In this document: positions 44,700-55,580 of the stretch, piece after piece
How the letters are laid out: each line of letters opens with the position of its first letter
Numbering within the stretch: the stretch's first letter is position 1
Source of the DNA: a virus
Direction: 5' to 3' (one strand)
IMG/VR virus record: IMGVR_UViG_3300025141_000089
Span: 1 to 61,539 of that record
DNA length: 61,539 bases
Program-made: the position numbers and the translations under genes
The notes under the pieces: generated by a model
The model's input: only the letters and a program-made list of their open reading frames with translations
What the model was told of the DNA's origin: nothing
The model's database searches: none

Positions 44700-45173
44700 C
44701 TATAATGAATCGTTGTATATTATGTTAAATTTAACTTGATATCTCTTACGGGATTTTTGTGTGATAATTTTATCATAAGAATGTCCTGTCTTATTTTTAA
44801 ATCTATTTGCTATTATTGTGAATATCTGTTCTTTGGCAAATTTGTTTTGATTCTTTTTTTCATTCTTTTTATATTTAGTGGAATCTAAAACAAAAGACAT
44901 GTTAGACGGACTATATGTTTCAATGTATTCTAATACATCTTCAAATATGCCTTTCATCATCGTCATAGCCGTTCCAACAGACTCGTTTCCTGTTCTGTTT
45001 TGACGATAATTATTATAGAAATCTATAACAACATCATCTGTTTTTTTACATTTAACTATTAAGAGTGTAGTATATAACCCATATGTTTTTGGATGATTTC
45101 TATTATATATTACTAAAAAATTATTTTCCGTATCTGAAACCATAACTTTTCTTTCGGGTATTATGGTGTGCAT
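44700..45173 (-). CDS. hypothetical protein between hub genes
   Basis: This 157-residue alpha/beta protein has a basic C-terminus and no family that I recognise. It has no cysteine enrichment, unlike its neighbours (a single Cys, in IVKCKKTDD). Readable elements are NFLVIYNRNHPKTYGLYTTLLIV at the N-terminus and KSRKRYQVKFNIIYND at the end. An internal ATG at 45143 is an alternative start. The start at 45173 overlaps the stop of the giant cysteine-rich gene by 13 bases, implying coupling. A chaperone or structural role would be speculation. Confidence 0.55.
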   Translation of the reverse strand: MHTIIPERKVMVSDTENNFLVIYNRNHPKTYGLYTTLLIVKCKKTDDVVIDFYNNYRQNRTGNESVGTAMTMMKGIFEDVLEYIETYSPSNMSFVLDSTKYKKNEKKNQNKFAKEQIFTIIANRFKNKTGHSYDKIITQKSRKRYQVKFNIIYNDSL

Positions 45174-48100
45174 GCGCTACAATCTTCATCTTCTTTCCAA
45201 CACATATCACCAGAGACATCATCTGATTGCATACAACATTCATATTCATACATTTTTCCTAAACAATCACATCCATCTTCTACATCTGTACAGTCCATGC
45301 ACTTCATTAGTCCAGTTGCATTATCGGGACTACAACACAATCCAGAGGGACAGTCCCAATTTTCAATACACTCTATATCACATTCTTCGCAAACTTTCTC
45401 TTCTCCAACATAACCATTGCAACATAATCCATGTTCCCAACAATCTTCATCTGTTTCGCATAATATTCCTTCAACACATTGTTCGCCTATACAAACCATA
45501 CCATCTTCGCAATCCTCATGAGTTTCACAAAGAGAATCACACTCAACACATTCTTCGTATAAACAGCACATCTCTGGACAAGATTCTTCGCCCTCGCAAT
45601 CATTATCACAATCATCATCTACTTCACAATACAAATCCTTAATTTTACATACACCAACATCAGTGCAAATCATACCTTCTGGACACTCACTATCTGATTC
45701 ACATTCACAGGGTCCACATCCCCCACAAAAATCAGGACAAGGTCCACATTCACCATCAGGTTGAAGACACATACCAGCCGCCCAATGTCCGAAATCACCA
45801 TATCCATGGTCGTCTAGGTATGGATAATTGCCGTAAAACCCTGCTGTTGGTCCATTAGAATAACAAGGATCATATTTTTTAAGGATATCACAATCATCAC
45901 AAGGCATTATAGGAACAGGATTGATTTCCTTACATATACTACCATTCAAATCTGGTAAATTGTTATCTAGCCATGCATACGGTCCAGTAGTCCCATCGAG
46001 GTTATTCATTTCATAATGATCACAAGAACCATCTACCTCGCAATCGGGAGAAAATATCCAAGTTTCTGAGGGAAAACCTGGGCAAGTTTCACCGGCCGGA
46101 ATACATTTTCCATCCCTATAGCAACATTTTTCATCATCGAATATCCCTTCATCACCTGTCGCGCATATATTTCCAAACATATTGGCACACCAAGCAACAG
46201 GCGCTTCTTCTGCAATTTCACCGACATCAAACCGTTCATATGTTAAATATGATGCGGGAAGACATTCTTCATTTACTGCACACCCACCGCCATCGCATTG
46301 TGATCTTTCATCCACATCTCCATACCATTTTGGATAACAAGTATGATCAAAACATGTTCCCGTATCTTGACATAAATCTACACCAAGATGTTCTGCCTTA
46401 GCATACTGACATTCACAACTAAGGCAAGCATCATGGCTTGGATTATAACTGTGGTGATCTGTATCTATACACAATTCGTCACAGGTTGGCACATGCCATT
46501 CATCGCAAACCCATCTTGTACACCAATTTGGGCAACAAGTTTGGTCATCTCCATCCGCTGGATTCTGACAACAACTAGGGAAGCATTCCGGCTCACCATA
46601 TGGAACTCCACTATCATTGCACGGACATTCGTACGGCGGATCCGGCGACGTGTTGACTACCCATGAATCACATGTGACAATATTATCATATTCTTGTAGA
46701 TACCAAAGATTGAGAAACGGTTTTTCGCCTTCACATTTCCAACAGCAATCATATATATTATCTTTATCCGTACAACCCCCGCGGCAGTCTGTCACTCCAA
46801 CGCAATCATCTCCACCACAATTAAATGTATCACAATCCAAATAAAGGTAGTTATTGCATGAGTAATGATATTTGGGATCATTAAAAGGTGGGCACGGATA
46901 ACCATTGTCAGCAGGCTTCCATATTCCATTATCACATATACCATTTTCTAACCGATCTGTGAATACAGCCGTAGGAAAGCAATTACATCTACAATCATGA
47001 CTCAAGCCAGCTGGACAATCATCCACACAATGCGACACATCATATGGAATTTCCCGCCAATCACAATCAGGGTTCACATCCTTCACAAACAAATATTCTT
47101 CATCATACATTGTAGTGTTTGGTTTAATCACTGAACCAGTATGCATTCCAGATGCATAACATTCACCTAGACAATCGGTACACACATTAGGAAATATTTT
47201 AATTGCCGCCATATGTTCGTTGTCTCCACATCCATCTCCCCCATCCGTCCTATCCCCTGTACAACACTCACCCGCTAGTCGTTCTTCTCTGGTGCAGTTG
47301 CCAGGGTTTCTTTCCCATATGATATTCCCACAACATTTATCATATTGCTCACAGTCATCACACCCCCCACATTTACCATTTTCACCGCAACATTCCAAAC
47401 CATCTATATAACAATCTGGTTGGCATTCACAATCTTGCCCTATCGGAACACACTCCCAATTATCTTTGCAACATTTTTCTCCTTCTACGCATACATTGCC
47501 ATTACTCGCGCACCAATCAAGGTCAGTCGCCTCAGGCTGATTACAACCCACGGCACGTTGACATTTACGAATACCAAATTCATTTTCTCGACACGATGGA
47601 GCATCCGTTTCAAAAAGTTCGTTCAACTTTTTCCTCACACAATCACCATCGTGATTGCATTCATGACATTTTCTATTTTCAGCATAATCCATGCAAGGAG
47701 AACCTTCTGGAATTTCATCGCACCATAATCCTTCATAGAAATATGTTATTTGCTTATCGTGTGTGCCCCCTTTTCGTGTATCTGGCATCCTTGGCCAATT
47801 ATTCTCTTCGTTGAAATAATACTCCCACGACACTATAGACAATTCTTCACAGTCTGCTTGTGACATTATCCTACATGTTCTCATGCTATTACAATAATTA
47901 ATTGACGAATTATGATCACCATCCTCACATTCGAGTATTTCATCACCATGGCCAGGATATTGATTTTTGACATGGCAACATGCACCAAGAGGAGTACTAC
48001 ATGCACCTCCGCAGGTGAACGAATAATTTTCCCATTCATTTTCGCATGGACCTGAACCCCAACCATCACACGGATTTGGATTTGCAACGTTTTCAAGGCA

Positions 48101-51100
48101 ATTGAGTTGATTGCACAAACAATCCATTGTGTCTTCTATAAGTGTGACAGTCTCACCCTGCCACCTCCTCACCACCGCATTGCCGCATTCACAACTCCAA
48201 TCTGCAATATCACTGAGGTGTAATGGTGAAACATAATCCCCACAATATAATATTCCATCATCACCATATTCCTCAATCTTCCAACCATCAGCACAGAAAC
48301 AATCCGGCAAGTCGTACGGCCAATCGAGGTCGTCGCAGAGATCCGGGGCCCAGTGCGCGCAATTTTCCTCATACTTGCCCTCTAGTCCACAACAAAAATA
48401 TCCACATTCTCCTATTACTGCGATGCCATCAAGCCAGTAGGTCGATGGATAATCCATGCCGCCTCTGTGTGTAAACCGCCATGGATAACCATCAGGTCCA
48501 TAATCATAATGCCAGTCACTACGCATATCACAAGTAAATACACCACCGTTCCAAAGGGGTCCATGGCCACCTGAACCCCACCCAAATTCCGGCGCGGGTG
48601 GATGATTGTGTTCAGGTGTATCGCAATCACAACAATATCCTTCTGGACACAATTTACCTTCTTCTGGAGTAACATCATTACATTTTTTGTTCTTCCCATA
48701 CCATGCAATATCAGCTTCTCCATATTCTTCTTCTATTATGCCTTTTGCAAGGCATGCATCATAGGTTAAATCTTCACACGCGCCGACATGGGGATGATTA
48801 TATCCACGAATACAACAAGCACCAGTAGTTCCATCAACCATTACATAACCAGAAGTCGAACAACCAAGTTGACAAGCACCAGTAGTTCCATCATACTCAT
48901 CAAAATCATATTCACCGTTACATTGTACACAATCATAATTGCCTGGAATAACTTCTGTGTTGCAAGAGGAACAAGCGAGGTCGGCCGTCATTCCTTCAGC
49001 AGTAGACCCCCAACAAAAATCATCATATGGCCGGCAAACTCTGGGGTCTGATGTTAAACCAGAAGCAGGATAATTCCCTGTAGGACCAAACATAGAACAA
49101 TAGAATCCATATGGACAATTTGATTGACAGGGTAAACAATCCCCCTCCCAATTAAGTCGTCCTGGTTTATACCAAATTTCCGAAAAGTCATCACTTTCCA
49201 TTCCGCATGTGTATCCGATGGGTTCTCCACCAATGTCAATAATTAATTCATCTTCACATCTGTCAATTTGACTAGTCCACTTATAATCATAATCACTATC
49301 GGATGGACCGTATGCGGAAACACCATCATTCCAATGTAATACTTCCATATTACGACACTCTAACCATCTCAATCCTTCTCCATCTTTGTCGTAACATTCC
49401 CACGTTGGCTCAATTGATGTAGGACCTGTTAATCCTCTTACACAACAAGGACCTGTAAATCCACATGGTTCGCAAGGTTGTGTATATGGAGTAATCCCAT
49501 CACAATCCCAACATCTACCATGTACCTCTCCAGGAACAATATTAGAACGACAACACAAATCACCAGCACATTGTTCATTCTCTTGGCACGATTCATTCCA
49601 TCCTCTACCCGGAAGGCATCCACCCGAAACACCCGGCGCACAAGAAATGCAACCACCACACGTTCCATTATTACAACAGTGATGATCAAAACAATCTTCA
49701 TTTCTATCACATTCTTGACGAACCGAACAAGTGCCTTCAAACTCATCTATTCCATCACATGGAGATGGATACACGGAACAAAGTGGTGCTAATAAACAAC
49801 AATCATCATCACTCCAACACTTTACTTCTTCTGGGTATATACAATATCCAAACTTACAACATTTATCTTCTGGACAATGAGAATCTAATAAACACTCAAC
49901 ACATTTATAATCAGAATATCTTGTTCTTCCACAGTATGGTCTTCCTTCTCCGGTCGGGCCTTCACAATTACAGTGTGGTTCATAATTTTCTCCAGCTGGG
50001 TCAGATGCTTGACACATGCAATGACAATCACAATCTGGATCATAATTATTAGCGCCAGTCATTCCAACGCCATCTGGGTCTGTGCTTTGACACTGACAGC
50101 AATCCATGTGGCCTCCTAAACACGCACAACCATATGGATTATGTTCTTTAAAAGAGAACCGATTCGGATTGCTGCTGTTGTGATTGTCATCACATCTCTT
50201 CTTATCAGGGACCATAGAGTTATCACACGGCATGCACATTCTAGGATGTATAATCTTCTGATGATTAGGATTCAATGGATGATAGCTATTTTCCACCCCT
50301 GTGCAACATTCACCTTCTGGACAATCTTTATTTAATTCACAGTGATGACAGATACTGCCTGTCGCGCCTACTTCACCGCGGTCCCCTCGCACAATATTAT
50401 CAACCTTTTCATAAGGCAACCAACTCATACCATCATCACATCGTGGAGAACCTTCAGTAATACCATGCCATTCATTCACAATCCATGCATCCCATGTTGT
50501 GAGCTCAGGATAATCGCACGAACCCGGGTTGTCGCGACAACCATCAAATTGACAGCAAGATTTCCTTTGATATAAATGTACTTCTTCCCCATCATCGTTG
50601 AGTGATGCAGTCCATTTAGTGCCATGTTCGTATGTTATTCCATTTTTAACCTTTACTATCCAGTTCGATTCCGGCATATAAGTATCACAATCAAACTGTC
50701 TTCGTATTCCGCAACCGTCTTTATACACATGTCCATCTGCGGTACTTCCTATTCCGATTTCATATTCTGGCGATTCACCACCCACATGGGGATCATATGC
50801 CTTCCAATATCCAGTACAACACATACCATATGGAGTACAACAACCATCACATCCCCAATTGGCATAATCAAATGGATATCCACAAGGCGGTTGGAATATA
50901 TATTCATTATCAACGAAATCAACCCCATTACAGGAGATTGTTTCACCGTTTACATATTTTACCGTTGGTGCATGGCCATGTGTCACTGTATTCCAATCGG
51001 GGTGTTCTTCGGGCGGTTTACATGTTGTATTCCATGATGACCAATACCCACAAGTATAAATAGGCGCGCGCGTACGGGAATCTTGTTCCACCAATCCTTT

Positions 51101-53398
51101 TTTTATTTCTCTCCATGAGATGTTTTCATAATCTCCAGTCCATCCCGGCCAGGGATATTCATGACTAAATCCACCATTATCATAATCACACGGCTCCATT
51201 TCCAAGACGCCATATTTTTGTTTACCTACAGCATCATCTCCCCCCTCCCAAGTTACTCCTATAAGTATGTTATCATCATTATATAACAACTCTCCACCAT
51301 CTTCACATAATATTTTCATCCACCCAATGTGTTCTTGAAACTGTGGATTTATTCCATCTGGTATATCCATCGGCACATATGTGTGCTGTGGACCATACTC
51401 TGGATTATCTTCAGGAACAGTATAATTCCAATACCAACCTCTACAAATAAATTCACAACAATCATCGTTATCACAAAGAGGCCAACCCCATACGTTGTTA
51501 TTGGTTGGTTCACAGGGTTCATATAACGAACACTCCTGTTTAGGCCAACAAATTGCATCATCGTAATAGAACTCTTCGCATGACACACTAAGTGGAACAC
51601 ACTGTCCACTATAACAACATTTCGATTCGCCCTCTACACATATATTTCCAAATAACTGTTCACAATATTCAAATGGTTGTTCATCATCATCGTCAGAAGG
51701 TTCTGGACAACTTCCGTCTTCACAATGACAACATGCACCCATCTTCATTTCTTCACACCCACCAATATCTGCACATGTATTGCAAGAGCTCCCTCCCCCT
51801 TCACCATCACAACCAGTACAACTATCGGGCAAACAACCACTCTTTGCTTGCCAACCATGATAAGTTGACAGCGGATCTTTTTCACACTCCCACACATTCA
51901 AATCAGCGCATGTACCGTCTGATTTACAACATGCCGCTTTTGGTAAACATTCATTACCTTCATATTCGGGACCTTTATTGTCCCAGAACATAGGTTCTGC
52001 ACAACTAGAAGGCGAATATCCTTCTTCTATCAAAAAATCTTGACACAAAAATGTCCAGAAATCGTTGTTGCATGCCATTAATTTATTGTCTTCTTCATTA
52101 AGTCCATTATCAAAATCATCTCGCGGTGGGGACACACTCGAATTCATCTGATAGGTGCCCCACACCGTATAATCATAAATAACAATAACTGCACCTTTAC
52201 CGTGTTGTTTATATGCAACCGTGCATGCGTTAGGCCATGGGTTGGAATGCTGGCCCGATTTACCGCATGATCCCACCACTCCAACACCTTCATTGACAGG
52301 ATAAAGTGGTGCAGCTGCATTAGTTCTAAAAGAAAGTGGAAGATTACCAGTCGAATTGCCCCCACTATCTTCACCGGCTTTAACAAACGGCTTAATTGTT
52401 TGTTGACAACAAGGAATATTAAAGTTAATATGTTCATCATCGGGAGTTAAATCTTCAGGAAGGTTCATGTAATCTTCCATATAATTTACAGATGAATGAT
52501 AAAATTCAGTTTCAGGAACAATATTAAAGGGACCATCTCCTATGGGTATGTTGATACACCCATGCTCATCGTGTGCCTCACATCCTGCTTGCCATTCTTC
52601 CTCTGATGTTGCACAGAAATGAGCAAACCTCCGAAAATCTTCTTCGACAACATCAGTAACTTCGTTTTCTGAAGAAGGCCAACCGCAATCATCACATAAA
52701 CAATCATCGGAGTATTCTACACAATCTAACCAACATCCCAAATCCTTTCCACTGTCTTGATTAAGACACCACGGATTGTGCCAACTTCCATAAGTTGGAT
52801 CAATCATTATCACTAATTTTCCACCATCAATGACCCAATTTCTTATCCATTTCCAATTTTCGCAATTATCATAAACATTTTCAGTACTACTAGGATAAGG
52901 CGGTATGGTTAAATAAGGATTATTATTGGCATCAATCCCATCTTGATAACCCAATGCACCAACAAACGCTAAAGTATGACATCCAATATTTTCTTCTGTA
53001 CAGTGCATTGTACAGTCGCCCTTTGGAACTAATGGACCGTGATAGTTCTTTATCCAATCTTCAAATGCTTGGGGAGTCCAAGGAAGAGGTCCCATAGGAG
53101 AAAGAAGTTGATAATAATGTGGGGGGAACATATCATCAACGCATTCATGATAATCCTCACACACATCAGACGACCAACAGGGTTCTCCTATAAAAAGATC
53201 ATCTCCTTCCCACGGGTCGGAATCAGGCATTTTATGTTTTGGTTCTATGCCCGGCCATTCCCCACTACTCATTCCAACTGCACTACTCATTCCAACTGCA
53301 CAAACAGGGCAATCTATACTGGTATCATCATAGAAATATTCAGTTCCTTTACAGAATTTATCCCCACAGTCACAACAACATGATTTACCACTATACAT
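45161..53398 (-). CDS. giant cysteine-rich virion protein (2745 residues)
   Basis: This is a single uninterrupted reading frame of 8.2 kb. Residues 1-33 are Cys-rich; about 90-480 form a less Cys-rich globular part with GGKLVIMIDP (192-201), GKGAVIVIYD (400-409) and NNDFWTFLC (444-452), faintly like a glutamine-amidotransferase-type fold. From about 485 to the end there are dozens of Cys modules of several kinds: GACC units, xGNxCVEGExKCCY units (three similar copies), ECC/DKCC units, and a C-terminal series C-x(3-4)-DC-x(3)-C like EB or colipase-type repeats. In the last 180 residues about one in five is Cys. It sits between hub genes, where T4-like phages usually have central-spike genes. 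Function unknown; a tail-tip or baseplate appendage is inferred. Confidence 0.6.
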   Translation of the reverse strand: MYSGKSCCCDCGDKFCKGTEYFYDDTSIDCPVCAVGMSSAVGMSSGEWPGIEPKHKMPDSDPWEGDDLFIGEPCWSSDVCEDYHECVDDMFPPHYYQLLSPMGPLPWTPQAFEDWIKNYHGPLVPKGDCTMHCTEENIGCHTLAFVGALGYQDGIDANNNPYLTIPPYPSSTENVYDNCENWKWIRNWVIDGGKLVIMIDPTYGSWHNPWCLNQDSGKDLGCWLDCVEYSDDCLCDDCGWPSSENEVTDVVEEDFRRFAHFCATSEEEWQAGCEAHDEHGCINIPIGDGPFNIVPETEFYHSSVNYMEDYMNLPEDLTPDDEHINFNIPCCQQTIKPFVKAGEDSGGNSTGNLPLSFRTNAAAPLYPVNEGVGVVGSCGKSGQHSNPWPNACTVAYKQHGKGAVIVIYDYTVWGTYQMNSSVSPPRDDFDNGLNEEDNKLMACNNDFWTFLCQDFLIEEGYSPSSCAEPMFWDNKGPEYEGNECLPKAACCKSDGTCADLNVWECEKDPLSTYHGWQAKSGCLPDSCTGCDGEGGGSSCNTCADIGGCEEMKMGACCHCEDGSCPEPSDDDDEQPFEYCEQLFGNICVEGESKCCYSGQCVPLSVSCEEFYYDDAICWPKQECSLYEPCEPTNNNVWGWPLCDNDDCCEFICRGWYWNYTVPEDNPEYGPQHTYVPMDIPDGINPQFQEHIGWMKILCEDGGELLYNDDNILIGVTWEGGDDAVGKQKYGVLEMEPCDYDNGGFSHEYPWPGWTGDYENISWREIKKGLVEQDSRTRAPIYTCGYWSSWNTTCKPPEEHPDWNTVTHGHAPTVKYVNGETISCNGVDFVDNEYIFQPPCGYPFDYANWGCDGCCTPYGMCCTGYWKAYDPHVGGESPEYEIGIGSTADGHVYKDGCGIRRQFDCDTYMPESNWIVKVKNGITYEHGTKWTASLNDDGEEVHLYQRKSCCQFDGCRDNPGSCDYPELTTWDAWIVNEWHGITEGSPRCDDGMSWLPYEKVDNIVRGDRGEVGATGSICHHCELNKDCPEGECCTGVENSYHPLNPNHQKIIHPRMCMPCDNSMVPDKKRCDDNHNSSNPNRFSFKEHNPYGCACLGGHMDCCQCQSTDPDGVGMTGANNYDPDCDCHCMCQASDPAGENYEPHCNCEGPTGEGRPYCGRTRYSDYKCVECLLDSHCPEDKCCKFGYCIYPEEVKCWSDDDCCLLAPLCSVYPSPCDGIDEFEGTCSVRQECDRNEDCFDHHCCNNGTCGGCISCAPGVSGGCLPGRGWNESCQENEQCAGDLCCRSNIVPGEVHGRCWDCDGITPYTQPCEPCGFTGPCCVRGLTGPTSIEPTWECYDKDGEGLRWLECRNMEVLHWNDGVSAYGPSDSDYDYKWTSQIDRCEDELIIDIGGEPIGYTCGMESDDFSEIWYKPGRLNWEGDCLPCQSNCPYGFYCSMFGPTGNYPASGLTSDPRVCRPYDDFCWGSTAEGMTADLACSSCNTEVIPGNYDCVQCNGEYDFDEYDGTTGACQLGCSTSGYVMVDGTTGACCIRGYNHPHVGACEDLTYDACLAKGIIEEEYGEADIAWYGKNKKCNDVTPEEGKLCPEGYCCDCDTPEHNHPPAPEFGWGSGGHGPLWNGGVFTCDMRSDWHYDYGPDGYPWRFTHRGGMDYPSTYWLDGIAVIGECGYFCCGLEGKYEENCAHWAPDLCDDLDWPYDLPDCFCADGWKIEEYGDDGILYCGDYVSPLHLSDIADWSCECGNAVVRRWQGETVTLIEDTMDCLCNQLNCLENVANPNPCDGWGSGPCENEWENYSFTCGGACSTPLGACCHVKNQYPGHGDEILECEDGDHNSSINYCNSMRTCRIMSQADCEELSIVSWEYYFNEENNWPRMPDTRKGGTHDKQITYFYEGLWCDEIPEGSPCMDYAENRKCHECNHDGDCVRKKLNELFETDAPSCRENEFGIRKCQRAVGCNQPEATDLDWCASNGNVCVEGEKCCKDNWECVPIGQDCECQPDCYIDGLECCGENGKCGGCDDCEQYDKCCGNIIWERNPGNCTREERLAGECCTGDRTDGGDGCGDNEHMAAIKIFPNVCTDCLGECYASGMHTGSVIKPNTTMYDEEYLFVKDVNPDCDWREIPYDVSHCVDDCPAGLSHDCRCNCFPTAVFTDRLENGICDNGIWKPADNGYPCPPFNDPKYHYSCNNYLYLDCDTFNCGGDDCVGVTDCRGGCTDKDNIYDCCWKCEGEKPFLNLWYLQEYDNIVTCDSWVVNTSPDPPYECPCNDSGVPYGEPECFPSCCQNPADGDDQTCCPNWCTRWVCDEWHVPTCDELCIDTDHHSYNPSHDACLSCECQYAKAEHLGVDLCQDTGTCFDHTCYPKWYGDVDERSQCDGGGCAVNEECLPASYLTYERFDVGEIAEEAPVAWCANMFGNICATGDEGIFDDEKCCYRDGKCIPAGETCPGFPSETWIFSPDCEVDGSCDHYEMNNLDGTTGPYAWLDNNLPDLNGSICKEINPVPIMPCDDCDILKKYDPCYSNGPTAGFYGNYPYLDDHGYGDFGHWAAGMCLQPDGECGPCPDFCGGCGPCECESDSECPEGMICTDVGVCKIKDLYCEVDDDCDNDCEGEESCPEMCCLYEECVECDSLCETHEDCEDGMVCIGEQCVEGILCETDEDCWEHGLCCNGYVGEEKVCEECDIECIENWDCPSGLCCSPDNATGLMKCMDCTDVEDGCDCLGKMYEYECCMQSDDVSGDMCWKEDEDCSACTP
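53262..53303. repeat. short direct repeat in the start of the giant gene
   Basis: The 18-base unit ACTACTCATTCCAACTGC occurs twice in tandem, giving AVGMSSAVGMSS in the protein. It looks like a recent slippage duplication near the N-terminus. Confidence 0.7.
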
Positions 53399-53413
53399 TA
53401 TATAATATTTATG

Positions 53414-55558
53414 TTAGTTTGGACAACTACATAATCCATCGTGTGCATTTTGAACATCAAAGAAATATATTCTATCTGGAATTTCATTTTCCGTATCTTC
53501 TTCGGGATCAGGTTCAATAGGAGAAATTGTTTCTAGCATATCTGCCGGTATAACATTCATCTCTACAATATGTTTCCAAAATTCCCCATACATCTCACCT
53601 TCTCCACGCATTTCACAGGGATCATTTTCAATTTTCCAATACCCTCCTACTGGCATCATTTGATGGCCTTCTGGATAATCATTTCCATCTGGAAATGATT
53701 CTTCAATCTCGGCCGCATTGATACCAGGACCAGTATATACATCATCCCCTACTTGATGATTTAACAATTCATTAATATTATATGCACCATCTTTACCTGT
53801 TATATTATTTTCTTCATCACTCATAACGCCTTTTAATCCACCTCTAGACTCTGGAACAACAGCAATGGTTATGGGTGCATCTGGATGAGATACAATTTCT
53901 GCTTGAACTTCTCCTTCTTCTCCTTCTTCTCCTTCTTCTCCTTCTTCTCCCTCATTAATATATTCTTTAGGCCATATTTCCACTTCTCTCCATGAATATT
54001 CATATATGCCACCCTTACCGTTTTCTTGTATTAATTTTGCATCATCAATAATTGCTAAGAATTGTCGTTTGTCATCAATCTTATCACAGCATATTGTATG
54101 TCGATATACGTTCCACTTTTCTTTAAGATTATTTTTAAAAATATATTCCAAATAATTTTCTCTTGTTGGTTCAACAATGCTTCGTTGAATTGTTTTGATA
54201 GTTTCCAATTTTAAATTTGTTTGATCAGACATTGTTTGCCACATAATATTATTTCGCCTACCAAGAGACCCATCCCCCATTCTACTAGAAAGAAAATCAT
54301 ATTTATTGTGTGGGTTATTGCTATTATATGCAGTATCAAAATATCCATATATTTCTGGTATGTTTCTAAATTTTAAATTTTTATTTGGTTTCTCTGTATC
54401 AATTTCCGTCTCAATATCTTCAGGTAAAAATTTATATTTTTCTACCGTAAAAGTATTCCATGACTTTTCATCCCATTCTCTATGATATTGATAATCTACA
54501 AATTTATTTTTATGCACAGCAGCAGTATCCATATAATAATTATATGGATCTGAATAATCTGGCTCCACATGATAATAATATGAAGCATATGCCCCACTTT
54601 TCCACAATTTTAAATGATTTGGTGAAGCAATCATACTCTTGCTCGTCATTATTTTTGGATCACCTGTATTGGTTTCTTCTAAAGAACTTATTCCATCTTT
54701 TATAGCATATACTGCTCTAGAAGTGGTTTGAATATCTCCTGCTTCTCCCCCCCGCGGAACATCGTTTTTATTTTCCTCAACCATCTTCTTTATCGATTTA
54801 AAATGCCATTTATCAAAATCATGATAAAAAACATAATTACACCAAGTTTCATCTTCATCTATTGCATTTTCTGCCATATTTTTCATAAGTTGCATAAGAG
54901 TCATAGAATTTGTTTCTTTGCCCCACGGATATAATTGAGGATTTGTTTTTAACCATATTCCATTATGGACCTTGGGTTCTATATCCATACCTTCATTTTG
55001 TTTACCACACACCCATCCATTTTCCCCTTCAAAATATTTTGGTGCAATCATATTTACCATTTCATCAATTTTTAAAAACAAATCTTGATTAAAAATTTCA
55101 CCTTCCCCACCTTTCCAATCAGAAATATCAAGATACATTGGTTCACATGACATAAAATGAAGTTGCATTTTGTTATCTTTAATGCTTCCGCCCAGTTTGC
55201 CTGTAGCGTCTGCACCACCTACACCAAATTCATTTATTGATACTATACAAAATTCTAATATTTGCTCAGAATCTTCAAGGTGTGGTGTTTTCATTTCGAT
55301 GTGAATTATTTCATCTTGGCCAGAAATTTTAAAATTATCAATGGCCTTTCCTGGATTTTTTATTACTACATTTCCTGTAATTGCCGAATTTAATATACTT
55401 TCATCTATACGCAAGGATAAAAGTAAAGATCCCATATTGCCGGTTTCCTCACCATCATCTACAATATAGAATTTTTCACCCGAACTCATTTTTCTTATGT
55501 ATATACTCGATACATCGATACTATATCCACGATTGTGTGTGAGTGCTGCCGGACTCAT
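53414..55558 (-). CDS. gp27-like baseplate hub protein
   Basis: This 714-residue protein has gp27/tail-hub features: FYIVDDGEETGNMGSLLLSLRIDESILNSAITGNVVIKNPGKAIDNFKISGQDEIIHIEM (key part: NFKISGQDEIIHIE), FCIVSINEF and PWGKETNSMTLMQLMKNMAENAIDEDETWCNYVFYHDFDKWHFKSI. The central part (about 330-520) forms another domain. A Glu/Gly tandem repeat (EGEEGEEGEEG) near residue 545 acts as a linker to a C-terminal domain that ends in CSCPN. The final hub domain expected in this family is not seen here but in 43803-44687. T4 gp27 is 391 residues. Confidence 0.65.
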   Translation of the reverse strand: MSPAALTHNRGYSIDVSSIYIRKMSSGEKFYIVDDGEETGNMGSLLLSLRIDESILNSAITGNVVIKNPGKAIDNFKISGQDEIIHIEMKTPHLEDSEQILEFCIVSINEFGVGGADATGKLGGSIKDNKMQLHFMSCEPMYLDISDWKGGEGEIFNQDLFLKIDEMVNMIAPKYFEGENGWVCGKQNEGMDIEPKVHNGIWLKTNPQLYPWGKETNSMTLMQLMKNMAENAIDEDETWCNYVFYHDFDKWHFKSIKKMVEENKNDVPRGGEAGDIQTTSRAVYAIKDGISSLEETNTGDPKIMTSKSMIASPNHLKLWKSGAYASYYYHVEPDYSDPYNYYMDTAAVHKNKFVDYQYHREWDEKSWNTFTVEKYKFLPEDIETEIDTEKPNKNLKFRNIPEIYGYFDTAYNSNNPHNKYDFLSSRMGDGSLGRRNNIMWQTMSDQTNLKLETIKTIQRSIVEPTRENYLEYIFKNNLKEKWNVYRHTICCDKIDDKRQFLAIIDDAKLIQENGKGGIYEYSWREVEIWPKEYINEGEEGEEGEEGEEGEVQAEIVSHPDAPITIAVVPESRGGLKGVMSDEENNITGKDGAYNINELLNHQVGDDVYTGPGINAAEIEESFPDGNDYPEGHQMMPVGGYWKIENDPCEMRGEGEMYGEFWKHIVEMNVIPADMLETISPIEPDPEEDTENEIPDRIYFFDVQNAHDGLCSCPN
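53907..53952. repeat. 9-base tandem repeat encoding Gly-Glu-Glu
   Basis: Five near-perfect copies of a CTTCTTCTC-type unit encode GEEGEEGEE in the hub gene. The tract is a likely slippage site and would vary in length between relatives. Confidence 0.8.
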
Positions 55559-55580
55559 ATTATATTCATTCCTTTATACA

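Noticed and set aside
53907-53952. CRISPR-like or regulatory short tandem repeat
   Set aside because: The repeat is in frame, encodes GEE units in the hub gene and has no spacers.
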